64,000 nucleotides of DNA, from NCBI RefSeq assembly GCF_028714775.1, contig NZ_JAQTLS010000011.1, positions 62,001 to 126,000 on the forward strand. The letters are read 5' to 3'. The position numbers and the translations under genes were made by a program. The stretch's first letter is position 1. Each line of letters begins with the position of its first letter. The notes under the pieces were generated by a model, which ran no database searches, had not been told where the DNA came from, and saw only the letters and a list, made by a program, of their open reading frames with translations. Below, piece by piece: positions 36,482-45,358 of the stretch. The DNA comes from Thiothrix sp. GTDB lineage: Bacteria > Pseudomonadota > Gammaproteobacteria > Thiotrichales > Thiotrichaceae.

Positions 36482-37174
36482 TCACGGGAACATGCGGGCA
36501 TGGATGATGTGATAGGTTTCCTTGCTCATGAGCGTGTCCCAAAACGCTTTGGATGTTGGGGTTAACGCCCAGACAACGATGACAAGGCATACCAGTGCGG
36601 TTGCCTTGGCAGGGTTTTTGGTGTCCAGCACTTTCAGGGCCGTGCCGAATGAGCGTTTGATTTTGCTGTTCATGAAATCAACGCTGAAAAGCTCATCCAG
36701 CACTAGATGCAGGATGAAGCCGAGGAAGATAAACAAGCCATTCAGCCAAGCTACAAAGGGGTTTTTACCCATAATGTGATGGCTGAACATCACCGCGAAA
36801 CAGGTAAACAGTAAGGCTGCTACGACGGAGTGGATGGAACCCCGGTGGTGGGTGTATTGGTTGAATATGATCCATATCGGCCAGCGCACGACAGCAAACA
36901 CGGTCAGCCCGATTCCCCACAGTTCCACAATCGCCAACGGCTTTTCAACGGAGAAAATCGCCAAAAACGCTGCCAATATGCCGAATAAAGAAAACATGAT
37001 GCGGCTGGGGTAAGCGTGTTCCAAATCCACATCCGGCAAGATACCGCCGATGGTTCCCATCAATGCCAGCACCAAGGCTTCGCGGGGCGCGACCAACCCG
37101 ACTTGCAGGCACAGCACGGAAAGTAACCCAGCCCCCGCAGCCGCCACGGTAATATGTGTGTTAAAATTTGCCAT
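36482..37174 (-). CDS. DUF457/YdjM-like membrane-bound metal-dependent hydrolase family protein
   Basis: The ATG at 37174, preceded by AGAGGG, gives 230 residues. A longer frame to 37237 adds a non-conserved, non-hydrophobic extension and is rejected. Several membrane segments alternate with conserved polar motifs: ANFNTHI at the start, GGILPDVDLEH (about 42-52), THHRGSIHS (about 109-117) and LHLVLDELF (about 162-170). These are typical of the DUF457 family and probably bind a metal at the membrane face. The substrate is unknown. It is convergent with the preceding gene, with only 6 bp between stops. Confidence 0.82.
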   Translation of the reverse strand: MANFNTHITVAAAGAGLLSVLCLQVGLVAPREALVLALMGTIGGILPDVDLEHAYPSRIMFSLFGILAAFLAIFSVEKPLAIVELWGIGLTVFAVVRWPIWIIFNQYTHHRGSIHSVVAALLFTCFAVMFSHHIMGKNPFVAWLNGLFIFLGFILHLVLDELFSVDFMNSKIKRSFGTALKVLDTKNPAKATALVCLVIVVWALTPTSKAFWDTLMSKETYHIIHARMFP

Positions 37175-37291
37175 CAATCCCTCTGTCTGTTTTTTTGTTA
37201 TGCCTATACGGCTATGTTGCTGGCAAGCGCCCGGCAATGTCCTATGCTACTAGTGAAAAGCTAAACTGATTTTCTAGCAGGGAGTGCGATC

Positions 37292-38095
37292 ATGCCAAAA
37301 ATAAAGATTCTTGCAACCACGTTTATGTCAATGTGCGCGATATTGTTGTTGTTGAATGGGTGTGTAGTCGGGCATCCCGTGCAGCAGACGGCTGAAACAC
37401 CAACAGCACCCGTGCCAGCCCCGCCAAAACCTCAGCCTCCGAAACCTGCCCCGCCCCGCGCAGTGATACCCAAGGCGATTACGGGTGAGGAAGTGCGGGT
37501 ATTTCAATGGCCTCCACCAAAAGCATCCAGCACTTATGCTGTCCCATTGGCAAATCTGAGTAGGCGACCCCACACGCTCGCTGATGCGGATGGGATTATT
37601 AGCAAAGCACTGGATCAAGCGGGTTATGAGGAAAAGCAGTATTACCAACTTCCAGAAAAGGAAATGCCGGGATTTGTGCTCGTGACTCGTGTTGAAGCCA
37701 TTAACAAGGATGGGTCGCCAAAGCAGCCAGACCGCTGGCCTAGTGGTGAACTTTCTTTACTGGGTTCAGATTTCTCTGTTGGCAATGTCCTCAAAGTCTT
37801 ACTGCACATGGAAGCAGGCCGCTATCGGGTGATTGCTTTTGTGTTCACTGCCAACCCTGTTCAACAAGATTCAGGTAAGCAATTGACGGAGGAAGAGGCG
37901 CAAGCGTGGCTGTCTTCTGGTTGGGATTCTTTGCCAGATTCCATTGGTAGCGCCCCATTTACCAACAAGAAAAACTTCTGTACTGCGTTGGTCTATGAGT
38001 TTGAGAAGAAATCAAACAAGGGTAAACCCAAACTTAAATTGCCGGGTTTGGTCAGTGCTAAGAGGCACATCGAGAAAGCAGGCATTTTTAAGTAA
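37292..38095 (+). CDS. Proline-rich lipoprotein, hypothetical
   Basis: The 267-residue precursor has a signal sequence ending in the lipobox LLNGC, so Cys24 should be lipidated. A Pro/Ala-rich linker follows (about 37-62), which may span a distance from the membrane. A globular domain of unknown family (about 65-255) contains VRVFQWPPPKASSTYAVPL. It opens a three-gene plus-strand set with a small membrane protein and an exported ankyrin protein. No function can be assigned. Confidence 0.75.
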   Translation: MPKIKILATTFMSMCAILLLLNGCVVGHPVQQTAETPTAPVPAPPKPQPPKPAPPRAVIPKAITGEEVRVFQWPPPKASSTYAVPLANLSRRPHTLADADGIISKALDQAGYEEKQYYQLPEKEMPGFVLVTRVEAINKDGSPKQPDRWPSGELSLLGSDFSVGNVLKVLLHMEAGRYRVIAFVFTANPVQQDSGKQLTEEEAQAWLSSGWDSLPDSIGSAPFTNKKNFCTALVYEFEKKSNKGKPKLKLPGLVSAKRHIEKAGIFK

Positions 38096-38123
38096 GTGAT
38101 ACGGATATTGCAGGTGGTCAACG

Positions 38124-38543
38124 ATGAAAAAATTGGATTTTACCCGTTGTAAGAAAAATTTGGTCATATTGTGGCTTTCGTGGGCAGCAGGCATTTTTCT
38201 TTTGCTGTTCGTGCAGAGCTTCGGTGATGGTGAAGGCACTAGGGCGACATGGGAGTGGTGCGTGCCTTTGCTTGCCCCCAATGCCTTGCTTATGGTTGGG
38301 GTGATGGTGGCGGATGCGCAGAAGGAGCAGCAAGTTGGGCAAAAAGTGGATTCATTTATTTACTGGCTGACTTTCTGGCTCTCCACCTTCTATTTGGTAT
38401 TGGTGGTGGTGAGTATCGTTTACTACGAATTGGTTGAGGGAGCTAATTTGAAAGACTCCACGTTGTGGCTGTCGTCAGTCCAAGGGCTTGTTAACCTCGT
38501 ATTAGGCGTCTTCTTTGTCAAAACAGAGGGAAAAAAGGCGTGA
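38124..38543 (+). CDS. Hypothetical small integral membrane protein
   Basis: The 139-residue protein has four hydrophobic stretches, at about residues 11-32, 41-60, 78-100 and 113-132, with little soluble sequence. I do not recognise the family. Its TGA stop overlaps the GTG start of the ankyrin gene, so the two are translationally coupled, and it starts 28 bp after the lipoprotein stop. The three products may form one envelope-associated unit. Confidence 0.7.
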   Translation: MKKLDFTRCKKNLVILWLSWAAGIFLLLFVQSFGDGEGTRATWEWCVPLLAPNALLMVGVMVADAQKEQQVGQKVDSFIYWLTFWLSTFYLVLVVVSIVYYELVEGANLKDSTLWLSSVQGLVNLVLGVFFVKTEGKKA

Positions 38544-39400
38544 ATGGTATATTTCGCAGGGTCTATGTGAGTTTATTAATTTTGTTTCCGATAGAGGGGG
38601 CGATGGCTTCACCTTCTATTTATGCACCTGACATCAGTTTCTGCGATGCCTACGCCACCAAAGCCGTAAGCCAAAACCAAACGGCGCAAGCCGCCAAGTG
38701 TGAGTTTTCCGGGGTACGTTGGAGTGATGACCTTGAAGGGCAGCAGAAATGGTGCAGCAGCGTGCGTGAAGAGGTGGCGCAGGCTGAAACCCTCGCCCGC
38801 GCCAAGGATTTGCTGACCTGTTTCGGTACGGATGTCGGCGTCAATGATGGCGATTTGAGTTTGATCCCCGATGATCTCGGCGGGGAAATGATCGCAGCGG
38901 TGCAAAAAGGCAAGCTTTCCCGCACCCAACAATTGCTGGCAGCCGGGGCAGACCTTGATTACGAAGGGATGCAGGGCAACGACGGCAAGATGCTGTTTGT
39001 CGCCATGAGCAACGGGCGCGAAGACCTGATTAAGTTTTTCATCGGCTTGGGACAAGACCCGAATGCGACCTTCAACGGGGGTTGGAGTCCGATTGCGATG
39101 TTTGTGGGTAAGCCGAAAATGCTCGAATACCTGCTGGAACATGGCGGCGATGCCAACAGTACTGGCGAGTTGTATGAATTCAACCAGCTTCCCATCCTTT
39201 CCGCCATCAACAGCAATGACCTTGAGTCGCTCAACATCCTAATCAAGCACGGCGCACGGGTGCAGATTGATGAAATGATGGATGAGTGCATGGGGTCAAC
39301 GCTATTGGATTACGCTATCAAAAAAGCCAAACCCGAGATTGTTGCCGCTTTGCGCAAGGCGGGGGCGAAAACCTATGCGGAATGCTCCCAGCAGCAGTAG
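38540..39400 (+). CDS. Exported ankyrin-repeat protein
   Basis: The GTG start at 38540 overlaps the preceding stop (GTGA). The 286-residue product has a signal peptide (about 1-23, ending AMA). A Cys-containing N-terminal domain follows (about 30-105). Ankyrin repeats lie at about 115-275, with hallmark segments LLAAGADLDYEGMQGNDGK, LEYLLEHGGDANSTG and LNILIKHGARVQI. Ankyrin repeats mediate protein-protein contacts; a periplasmic partner such as the adjacent lipoprotein is plausible but not shown. Confidence 0.82.
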   Translation: MNGIFRRVYVSLLILFPIEGAMASPSIYAPDISFCDAYATKAVSQNQTAQAAKCEFSGVRWSDDLEGQQKWCSSVREEVAQAETLARAKDLLTCFGTDVGVNDGDLSLIPDDLGGEMIAAVQKGKLSRTQQLLAAGADLDYEGMQGNDGKMLFVAMSNGREDLIKFFIGLGQDPNATFNGGWSPIAMFVGKPKMLEYLLEHGGDANSTGELYEFNQLPILSAINSNDLESLNILIKHGARVQIDEMMDECMGSTLLDYAIKKAKPEIVAALRKAGAKTYAECSQQQ

Positions 39401-39404
39401 GTGA

Positions 39405-40325
39405 CTACAGTAACAGTTGTTGGTAGTCCTGTGCGTAACGCGCGGCTTCGGTAATCACGTATTCCTTGAACGCTTGTGCCGCCGGGGAGAGCGATTTGCC
39501 TTCGCGGGTAACGATGTGCCAATGGCGTTGCAGGGGGAAGCCTTCCACATCCAGCAGTACCAGTACGTGGGCTTGCAGTTCCAAGCGGATACTGTGCAGC
39601 GATACCACGCCTAATCCTAACCCGGCGATGACCGAATGTTTGATGGATTCATTGCTGCCCATTTCCAAGGTACTGGAAAACGTGTGCCCGTGTTCGGCGA
39701 AGAAGCGTTCAATCGCGGCGCGTGTCCCTGACCCCGGTTCGCGCACGACAAATTTTTCATTGGCGACGTTGGCGATGGGGATGTCTTTTTTGCCAGCCAG
39801 CGGATGGTCGGCAGGGGCAATCAACACCAGCGGGTTGCACATCAAGCGCTGGGAATGCAGGTCAAGGTTGGCAGGCGGTTCGCCCATCACTACCAAGTCC
39901 GCTTCGTAATTCTGCAATTGCTCTACCAGCCGTTTGCGGTTAGTGATGTTCAGCGAAACCGTAATCCCGCCATGCAGTTTGGAAAAGCCCGCTAGCATTC
40001 GGGTGATGAAGTAAATGGACGTGGTGGCAGCGGATACCCGGATGTAGCCCTGATGCACGTTTTTTAGCTCTTCCAGCGTTTCCACCATGCCCTGATATTG
40101 CGCAAGAATTTCGCAGGTGTAAGTGTGCATCGCCCGCCCCGCCACGGTCATGACGATGCGTTTGCCTTGGCGCTCAAACAGGGCTAGCCCGGTGTTATCT
40201 TCCAGTTGTTTTACCTGCATGGAAATCGCCGGTTGGGTCATGTGCAGCAGCTCTGCCGCACGGGTGAAGTTTTCCGTGTGTGCCACGGTTTGGAAAATGT
40301 GGATTTGGCGTAGTGAGATGTGCAT
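39405..40325 (-). CDS. cbbR: LysR-type regulator CbbR, controlling RuBisCO genes
   Basis: CbbR activates Calvin-cycle genes in response to metabolites. With the ATG at 40325 the protein has 306 residues. The N-terminal winged helix reads LRQIHIFQTVAHTENFTRAA and TQPAISMQVKQLE, and a periplasmic-binding-like effector domain follows. A start at 40370 would add 15 residues not matching the family and would read into operator sequence. The gene is divergent from cbbM, and palindromes typical of LysR regulators lie in the shared 163 bp region. Confidence 0.92.
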   Translation of the reverse strand: MHISLRQIHIFQTVAHTENFTRAAELLHMTQPAISMQVKQLEDNTGLALFERQGKRIVMTVAGRAMHTYTCEILAQYQGMVETLEELKNVHQGYIRVSAATTSIYFITRMLAGFSKLHGGITVSLNITNRKRLVEQLQNYEADLVVMGEPPANLDLHSQRLMCNPLVLIAPADHPLAGKKDIPIANVANEKFVVREPGSGTRAAIERFFAEHGHTFSSTLEMGSNESIKHSVIAGLGLGVVSLHSIRLELQAHVLVLLDVEGFPLQRHWHIVTREGKSLSPAAQAFKEYVITEAARYAQDYQQLLL

Positions 40326-40343
40326 GTGCGCTAAACAACCATA

Positions 40344-40389
40344 ATGTTTTGTACGTAAAACATAGCACAAACCATAATGATTCGTTATG
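40344..40389. promoter_or_regulatory. Candidate CbbR binding sites between cbbR and cbbM
   Basis: ATGTTTT (40344-40350) and AAAACAT (40357-40363) form one inverted repeat with a 6-bp spacer. CATAA (40373-40377) and TTATG (40385-40389) form a second. Such T-N11-A type dyads placed near the regulator start and upstream of the target promoter are the LysR pattern, with recognition and activation sites. Confidence 0.6.
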
Positions 40390-40410
40390 TTTAAATCAGA
40401 ACAAATGAGT

Positions 40411-40438
40411 TTTACTTATCTTAGTGTTGACTTATAAT
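40411..40438 (+). promoter_or_regulatory. Probable cbbM promoter
   Basis: A perfect -10 box TATAAT lies at 40433-40438. The best -35 candidate, TTTACT at 40411-40416 (16 bp spacing), is poor. A weak -35 with activator sites just upstream is what an activator-dependent promoter would show. The cbbM start is 50 bp downstream. Confidence 0.55.
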
Positions 40439-40488
40439 CCACCCCATCGCAAATATCGCACGGTTATTTACCCATTGAGGAGAGAGTC

Positions 40489-41868
40489 ATGGACCAATCT
40501 GGACGTTACGCTGATCTTAGTCTGAAAGAAGAAGACCTGATCGCAGGTGGTGGGCACATTCTGGTTGCCTACAAAATGAAGCCGAAAACTGGCTATGGCT
40601 ATCTGGAAGCGGCTGCGCATTTGGCAGCAGAATCTTCTACTGGTACTAACGTTGAAGTTTGCACTACCGATGATTTCACCAAAGGCGTTGACGCGCTGGT
40701 GTACCACATCGACGAAGCGACTGAAGACATGCGTATCGCTTATCCGCTTGACCTGTTTGACCGTAACATCACCGATGGTCGCATGATGCTGGTGTCTTTC
40801 CTGACACTGGTTATCGGTAACAACCAAGGCATGGGCGACATCGAACACGCACAGATGATCGACTTCTACATGCCGCCACGCGCTATCCAGTTGTTCGATG
40901 GCCCGGCGAAAGACATTTCTGACCTGTGGCGTATTCTGGGTCGTGATGTTAAAAACGGTGGTTACATCGCGGGCACGATCATCAAGCCTAAGCTGGGTCT
41001 GCGTCCTGAGCCATTTGCTCACGCGGCTTACCAATTCTGGCTCGGTGGTGACTTCATCAAGAACGATGAACCACAAGGCAACCAAGTTTTCTGCCCTGCG
41101 AAGAAAGTTATCCCACTCGTTTATGACGCCATGAAGCGTGCGCAAGACGAAACTGGGCAAGCGAAACTGTTCTCCGCGAACATCACCGCTGACGACCATT
41201 ACGAAATGTGCGCCCGTGCTGACTTCATCCTCGAAGCGTTTGGCCCGGATGCGGACAAAGTAGCGTTCTTGGTTGACGGTTACGTTGGTGGCCCTGGCAT
41301 GATCACGACTGCACGTCGCCAGTACCCTAACCAGTACCTGCACTACCATCGTGCTGGTCACGGTGCGATCACTTCCCCATCTTCCAAGCGTGGTTATACT
41401 GCGTTTGTTCTGGCGAAAATGTCCCGTCTGCAAGGTGCTTCCGGTATCCACGTAGGCACAATGGGCTACGGCAAAATGGAAGGTGGCGCTGATGACAAAA
41501 TCATCGCGTACATGATCGAACGTGACGAGTGCCAAGGGCCAGTCTACTTCCAAAAATGGTACGGCATGAAGCCAACCACCCCAATCATCTCTGGTGGTAT
41601 GAACGCACTGCGTCTGCCGGGCTTCTTTGCGAACCTGGGTCACGGTAACGTTATCAACACTTCCGGTGGTGGTTCTTACGGTCACATCGACAGCCCAGCG
41701 GCTGGCGCAATCTCCCTGCGTCAATCTTATGAGTGCTGGAAATCCGGTGCTGACCCAATCGAATTCGCGAAAGAGCACAAAGAATTTGCTCGCGCGTTTG
41801 AGTCATTCCCTGGCGATGCTGACAAGCTGTTCCCAGGCTGGCGCGAAAAGTTGGGCGTTCACAAGTAA
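40489..41868 (+). CDS. cbbM: Form II ribulose-1,5-bisphosphate carboxylase/oxygenase
   Basis: CbbM fixes CO2 onto ribulose bisphosphate and works as large-subunit dimers or oligomers without small subunits. The 459-residue product is form II, with [21 protein letters not shown] at the N-terminus. The activation loop [14 protein letters not shown] has carbamylated Lys191, and loop 6 is in the MGYGKMEGG region. Length matches form II (about 460). It has its own CbbR-type promoter region and is followed by two hairpins before cbbQ and cbbO. Form II enzymes suit high-CO2, low-O2 settings. Confidence 0.98.
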   Translation: MDQSGRYADLSLKEEDLIAGGGHILVAYKMKPKTGYGYLEAAAHLAAESSTGTNVEVCTTDDFTKGVDALVYHIDEATEDMRIAYPLDLFDRNITDGRMMLVSFLTLVIGNNQGMGDIEHAQMIDFYMPPRAIQLFDGPAKDISDLWRILGRDVKNGGYIAGTIIKPKLGLRPEPFAHAAYQFWLGGDFIKNDEPQGNQVFCPAKKVIPLVYDAMKRAQDETGQAKLFSANITADDHYEMCARADFILEAFGPDADKVAFLVDGYVGGPGMITTARRQYPNQYLHYHRAGHGAITSPSSKRGYTAFVLAKMSRLQGASGIHVGTMGYGKMEGGADDKIIAYMIERDECQGPVYFQKWYGMKPTTPIISGGMNALRLPGFFANLGHGNVINTSGGGSYGHIDSPAAGAISLRQSYECWKSGADPIEFAKEHKEFARAFESFPGDADKLFPGWREKLGVHK

Positions 41869-41898
41869 GCCGCAAGTACCATAAGTTAGAAACCGGAA

Positions 41899-41919
41899 GC
41901 CTCCCTGTTCTAGGGAGGC
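41899..41919. terminator. Hairpin without T run after cbbM (message stabiliser?)
   Basis: GCCTCCCT (41899-41906) pairs with AGGGAGGC (41912-41919) around a 5-base loop, 30 bp after the cbbM stop. No T run follows, so it is more likely to protect the cbbM 3' end than to stop transcription. Confidence 0.55.
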
Positions 41920-41933
41920 CGACGGGAAAATAC

Positions 41934-41972
41934 AAAGCCGCACTTCTGCCTAGCGCGTTGATGCGGCTTTTT
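41934..41972 (+). terminator. Terminator-like hairpin between cbbM and cbbQ
   Basis: AAAGCCGC (41934-41941) pairs with GCGGCTTT (41963-41970) across a 21-base loop, and TT follows directly, giving a run of five T. Partial termination here would give high cbbM and lower cbbQ-cbbO levels from one promoter. The long loop lowers confidence. Confidence 0.5.
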
Positions 41973-42009
41973 AAGCAATGAAAAACAGAGTTCTTTGGTA
42001 GGAAAAGCC

Positions 42010-42813
42010 ATGACCGACACGAACCAATACCTCATCCAGCAAGAGCCGTTCTACCAAGCCACCGGGCGCGAAGTGGAACTGTACCAAGCAGCCTACAACG
42101 CCCGCCTGCCGGTGATGGTGAAAGGCCCGACAGGTTGTGGCAAATCGCGTTTCGTCGAACACATGGCGTGGAAGCTCGGCAAGCCGCTGATCACTGTGGC
42201 GTGCAACGAAGACATGACCGCTTCCGACCTCGTAGGCCGTTACCTGCTGGAAGCCAATGGCACGCGCTGGCTCGATGGCCCACTGACTACCGCCGCACGT
42301 ATCGGTGCGATTTGTTACCTCGATGAAATTGTCGAAGCGCGGCAAGACACGACTGTAGTCATCCACCCGCTTACCGACCACCGCCGCACCTTACCTTTGG
42401 ATAAAAAAGGCGAATTGGTGCAGGCACACCCCGATTTCCAACTGGTGATTTCTTACAATCCCGGTTATCAGAGCTTGATGAAAGACCTCAAGCAATCCAC
42501 CAAGCAACGCTTCGTGGCCTTCGATTTTGATTACCCCACTGCCGAAACCGAATCCAGCATCTTGCAGCAAGAAGCCGGTATTGATGCAGCACTGGCGGAC
42601 AAGCTGGTGAAGATTGCACACACCGCACGTAACCTGAAAGGGCATGGGCTGGACGAAGGCATTTCCACCCGTTTGCTGGTGTACGCTGCCAGCTTGATCA
42701 AAGGCGGCATTGACACGGTTGACGCTTGCCGCATGGCATTGGTTAGCCCGATTACCGATGATGCGGACATCCGCAGCACCTTGAACCATACGATTGACGC
42801 GATCTTCGGGTAA
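42010..42813 (+). CDS. cbbQ: RuBisCO activase AAA+ subunit CbbQ
   Basis: CbbQ is the hexameric AAA+ motor that, with the adaptor CbbO, removes inhibitory sugar phosphates from RuBisCO. The ATG at 42010, preceded by TAGGAAAA, gives 267 residues; an upstream in-frame TTG at 41995 is less likely. Walker A is GPTGCGKS (39-46) and Walker B is CYLDEI (102-107). It follows cbbM and is directly followed by cbbO, the expected set for a form II system. Confidence 0.93.
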   Translation: MTDTNQYLIQQEPFYQATGREVELYQAAYNARLPVMVKGPTGCGKSRFVEHMAWKLGKPLITVACNEDMTASDLVGRYLLEANGTRWLDGPLTTAARIGAICYLDEIVEARQDTTVVIHPLTDHRRTLPLDKKGELVQAHPDFQLVISYNPGYQSLMKDLKQSTKQRFVAFDFDYPTAETESSILQQEAGIDAALADKLVKIAHTARNLKGHGLDEGISTRLLVYAASLIKGGIDTVDACRMALVSPITDDADIRSTLNHTIDAIFG

Positions 42814-42818
42814 GCAGT

Positions 42819-45062
42819 ATGGAAGCCACCATCGCCCGTTACCGCGCCCAACTCAGTTGCAATTTCAAGCAGCTTGATGAAGCCTTCGCCGCTTGTATGC
42901 AGGACGCCATCGCCCTGTTGAGTGAGCAAGGCATCAAGGATTACCTCGACGGTGCGTCGTTGGTGTGCAAAATCGGGCGCGGTTTCGACCCCGTGCTGAC
43001 CTATCTGGAAGAAATGCCGGTATTGGCGCATCGCCTCGGCGAAGGTTTGCTCACGCAAGTCAGCCAAGCGGTGTGGAAAATGTCGCGTACCCCGAACGGG
43101 CGTTCCATCCCTGCGTTTCTGCAAGCCTTGCCGGAAGCCAGCCGCCGTTTTGGTAGTGCTGAATTGGTGGCAAATTACATCACCATCGTGTTCGACATGA
43201 TGGAGCGCACTACCGGCTCGATCCACGGTTTCCACACCACCATTCCCAGCCCCGGTTTGCCGAAATTGCTGGAGCAAATGCCTTATTTGATGAGCCAGCT
43301 AGCCTTGGGTGGCTTGAAGAACTGGATCGAATACGGCATCCGTAACTACGGCAAGCACCCGCAGCGGCAGGAAGAATATTTCGCGTTGGAATCTGCCGAC
43401 AGCAAGGCGATGTTGCAGCACGAACGCCACGGCACGCTATTCACCCACCACGAGCGCAAGCTGAATCTGTATTTGAAAGCCTGCTGGGAAAATACCGAGT
43501 ATCTCGTGCCGTATTCGGTGGATTTCCGCGATGTGCGTGAACAACAACCGTATTTTGACGAGTTCGGGATGCGCATTCCCGATGTGTTTGACGATGCACA
43601 CGGCGTGGCGGGGATTGACCGTTATCGCGCGGTGTTGGCGCACATGGCGGCGCATCGGCGGTGGTCAGGCCGCGTGGTGGCGGATAATTTCAGCCCGCAG
43701 CAGCGCATGGCGATTGAACGCATGGAAGACAGCCGGGTGGAATGGCTGGCGATGCAGGAATACCCCGGTTTACGGCGCATTTTCACCGCATTGCACCCCG
43801 TTCCTTCGGAAACTGAATGCCAAGCGCAGGTGGAATCGTGCTTCCGTCACCGTTTGGCAATGTTGTCGTGGGCGATTTTGAACCCGGCACATGGCTACCA
43901 GCATCCGCAGGTGAACGAATTTGCGCAGCGTTTCCACACGAAAATGGCGGAAGGCAACGCGACCACGGCGGACATGGTGCAATTGGCGATTTCGTTTGTG
44001 GCGAAAACGCGCCTGCAATCCGACCAGTTACCGAACGTGTATTTCACCAATACCGCGATCCCTTACCGCGATGATAACCGCCATTTGTGGCAGTACATCG
44101 AGGAAAGCGACGACGAAGAATTCTTCGACGAACACAAACAAACCGCACAGCAGAACGAGCAATCCGGTTTGCCGCCGCGCCATTACCCGGAATGGGATTA
44201 CAGCACCCAGACCTATCGCCCGGATTGGACGAGCGTGTATGAAAGCCTGCATCCGATGGGCAATCCGGCGGTGATTGATGCGCTGTTACAGAAACACGCG
44301 GCACTGGCGAAGCGTTTGAAGCAGATCGTGGATTTGCTCAAGCCGCAAAATTATACGCGGGTGCGTTATCAGGAGGAGGGCAGTGAGCTTGACCTTGATG
44401 TGGCGATCCGTTCACTGATTGATTTCAAGGGTGGGGCGAACCCTGACCCGCGCATCAATATGAGCCACAAGCATGACGGGCGTAATATCGCGGTCATGTT
44501 GCTGCTGGATTTGTCGGCTTCGATCAGCGAAGTGCCGGAAGGCGCAACGCAAAGCATTCTGGAATTGAGCCAAGAAGCGGTGTCGCTGCTGGCGTATGCG
44601 ATTGAGGCGCTGGGCGACCCGTTTGCGATTGCGGGATTTGCGTCCAATACGCGCCACGAAGTGCGTTACCAGCACATCAAGGGTTTCAAGGAACATTGGG
44701 GTGATGCGGTAAAAGGGCGGCTAGCGGCGATGGACGCAGGCTATTCCACCCGTATGGGCGCGGCAATGCGTCATGCAGCGCATTATCTTGAACACCAGCA
44801 AGCTGATAAAAAACTGCTGCTGATTTTAACGGATGGCGAGCCGTCTGATATTGACGTGGATGATCCGCAATTATTGACGCAAGATGCGCGGCAAGCGGTG
44901 AAGGAACTCGACCAGAAAGGCATTTACAGTTATTGCATTAGCCTTGATCCGCGAGCGGATGAATACGTGCGGGATATTTTCGGCAAGCGAGTCACGGTGG
45001 TGGATAATGTGCAGCGCTTACCGGAAAGGATGACGCAGGTGTTTGTTACGTTGACGGGGTAA
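42819..45062 (+). CDS. cbbO: RuBisCO activase adaptor CbbO with VWA domain
   Basis: CbbO links the CbbQ ring to RuBisCO through its C-terminal von Willebrand factor A domain. The 747-residue protein has a long N-terminal helical region (about 1-545). The VWA domain contains the metal-ion site LLLDLSASISE (about 562-572, DxSxS intact) and LLLILTDGEPSDIDVDDPQ. Length and gene order (5 bp after cbbQ) fit the family. It ends the cbb set; the following island has a different base composition. Confidence 0.92.
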   Translation: MEATIARYRAQLSCNFKQLDEAFAACMQDAIALLSEQGIKDYLDGASLVCKIGRGFDPVLTYLEEMPVLAHRLGEGLLTQVSQAVWKMSRTPNGRSIPAFLQALPEASRRFGSAELVANYITIVFDMMERTTGSIHGFHTTIPSPGLPKLLEQMPYLMSQLALGGLKNWIEYGIRNYGKHPQRQEEYFALESADSKAMLQHERHGTLFTHHERKLNLYLKACWENTEYLVPYSVDFRDVREQQPYFDEFGMRIPDVFDDAHGVAGIDRYRAVLAHMAAHRRWSGRVVADNFSPQQRMAIERMEDSRVEWLAMQEYPGLRRIFTALHPVPSETECQAQVESCFRHRLAMLSWAILNPAHGYQHPQVNEFAQRFHTKMAEGNATTADMVQLAISFVAKTRLQSDQLPNVYFTNTAIPYRDDNRHLWQYIEESDDEEFFDEHKQTAQQNEQSGLPPRHYPEWDYSTQTYRPDWTSVYESLHPMGNPAVIDALLQKHAALAKRLKQIVDLLKPQNYTRVRYQEEGSELDLDVAIRSLIDFKGGANPDPRINMSHKHDGRNIAVMLLLDLSASISEVPEGATQSILELSQEAVSLLAYAIEALGDPFAIAGFASNTRHEVRYQHIKGFKEHWGDAVKGRLAAMDAGYSTRMGAAMRHAAHYLEHQQADKKLLLILTDGEPSDIDVDDPQLLTQDARQAVKELDQKGIYSYCISLDPRADEYVRDIFGKRVTVVDNVQRLPERMTQVFVTLTG

Positions 45063-45143
45063 GCTAAGCTGTTTCATTTGATTAACAAACGACCTTGTTT
45101 TTTTATTGGTTTTTATGGGCGATACTTTGTCGACTAAGATGAT

Positions 45144-45356
45144 CTAGGTGCTATTTTTGATTTTAAGCGAACCTCTTTCTCTAAACTGCCACTGAGTATT
45201 TTTTTTCCCTTTTATTGAGTTTATGTCTGGTAGCAATGCTTCCGCTTTATGAAAGCAAGCTTTTGCTATCTTCTTGTATTCATTAAGTATTAACACGTAT
45301 GACTCTTCTGTTGCTGAATCAGTGTTGTAAATGTCAATAAAATCTATCTTGTTCAT
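45144..45356 (-). CDS. Small hypothetical protein downstream of the membrane GAF gene
   Basis: With the ATG at 45356 (ribosome-binding site GGAAGAAAT) the product has 70 residues. It is rich in Asp, Glu, Asn and Lys and starts NKIDFIDIYNTDSATEESY. It has no membrane segment and no recognised family. An in-frame ATG at 45371 lacks a ribosome-binding site. The start lies 2 bp after the stop of the GAF gene, so both are one AT-rich transcript. A regulator or partner role is possible. Confidence 0.55.
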   Translation of the reverse strand: MNKIDFIDIYNTDSATEESYVLILNEYKKIAKACFHKAEALLPDINSIKGKKNTQWQFRERGSLKIKNST

Positions 45357-45358
45357 AT

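Noticed and set aside
40468-41778. 436-codon minus-strand frame opposite cbbM.
   Set aside because: It is a shadow of the highly conserved form II RuBisCO gene.
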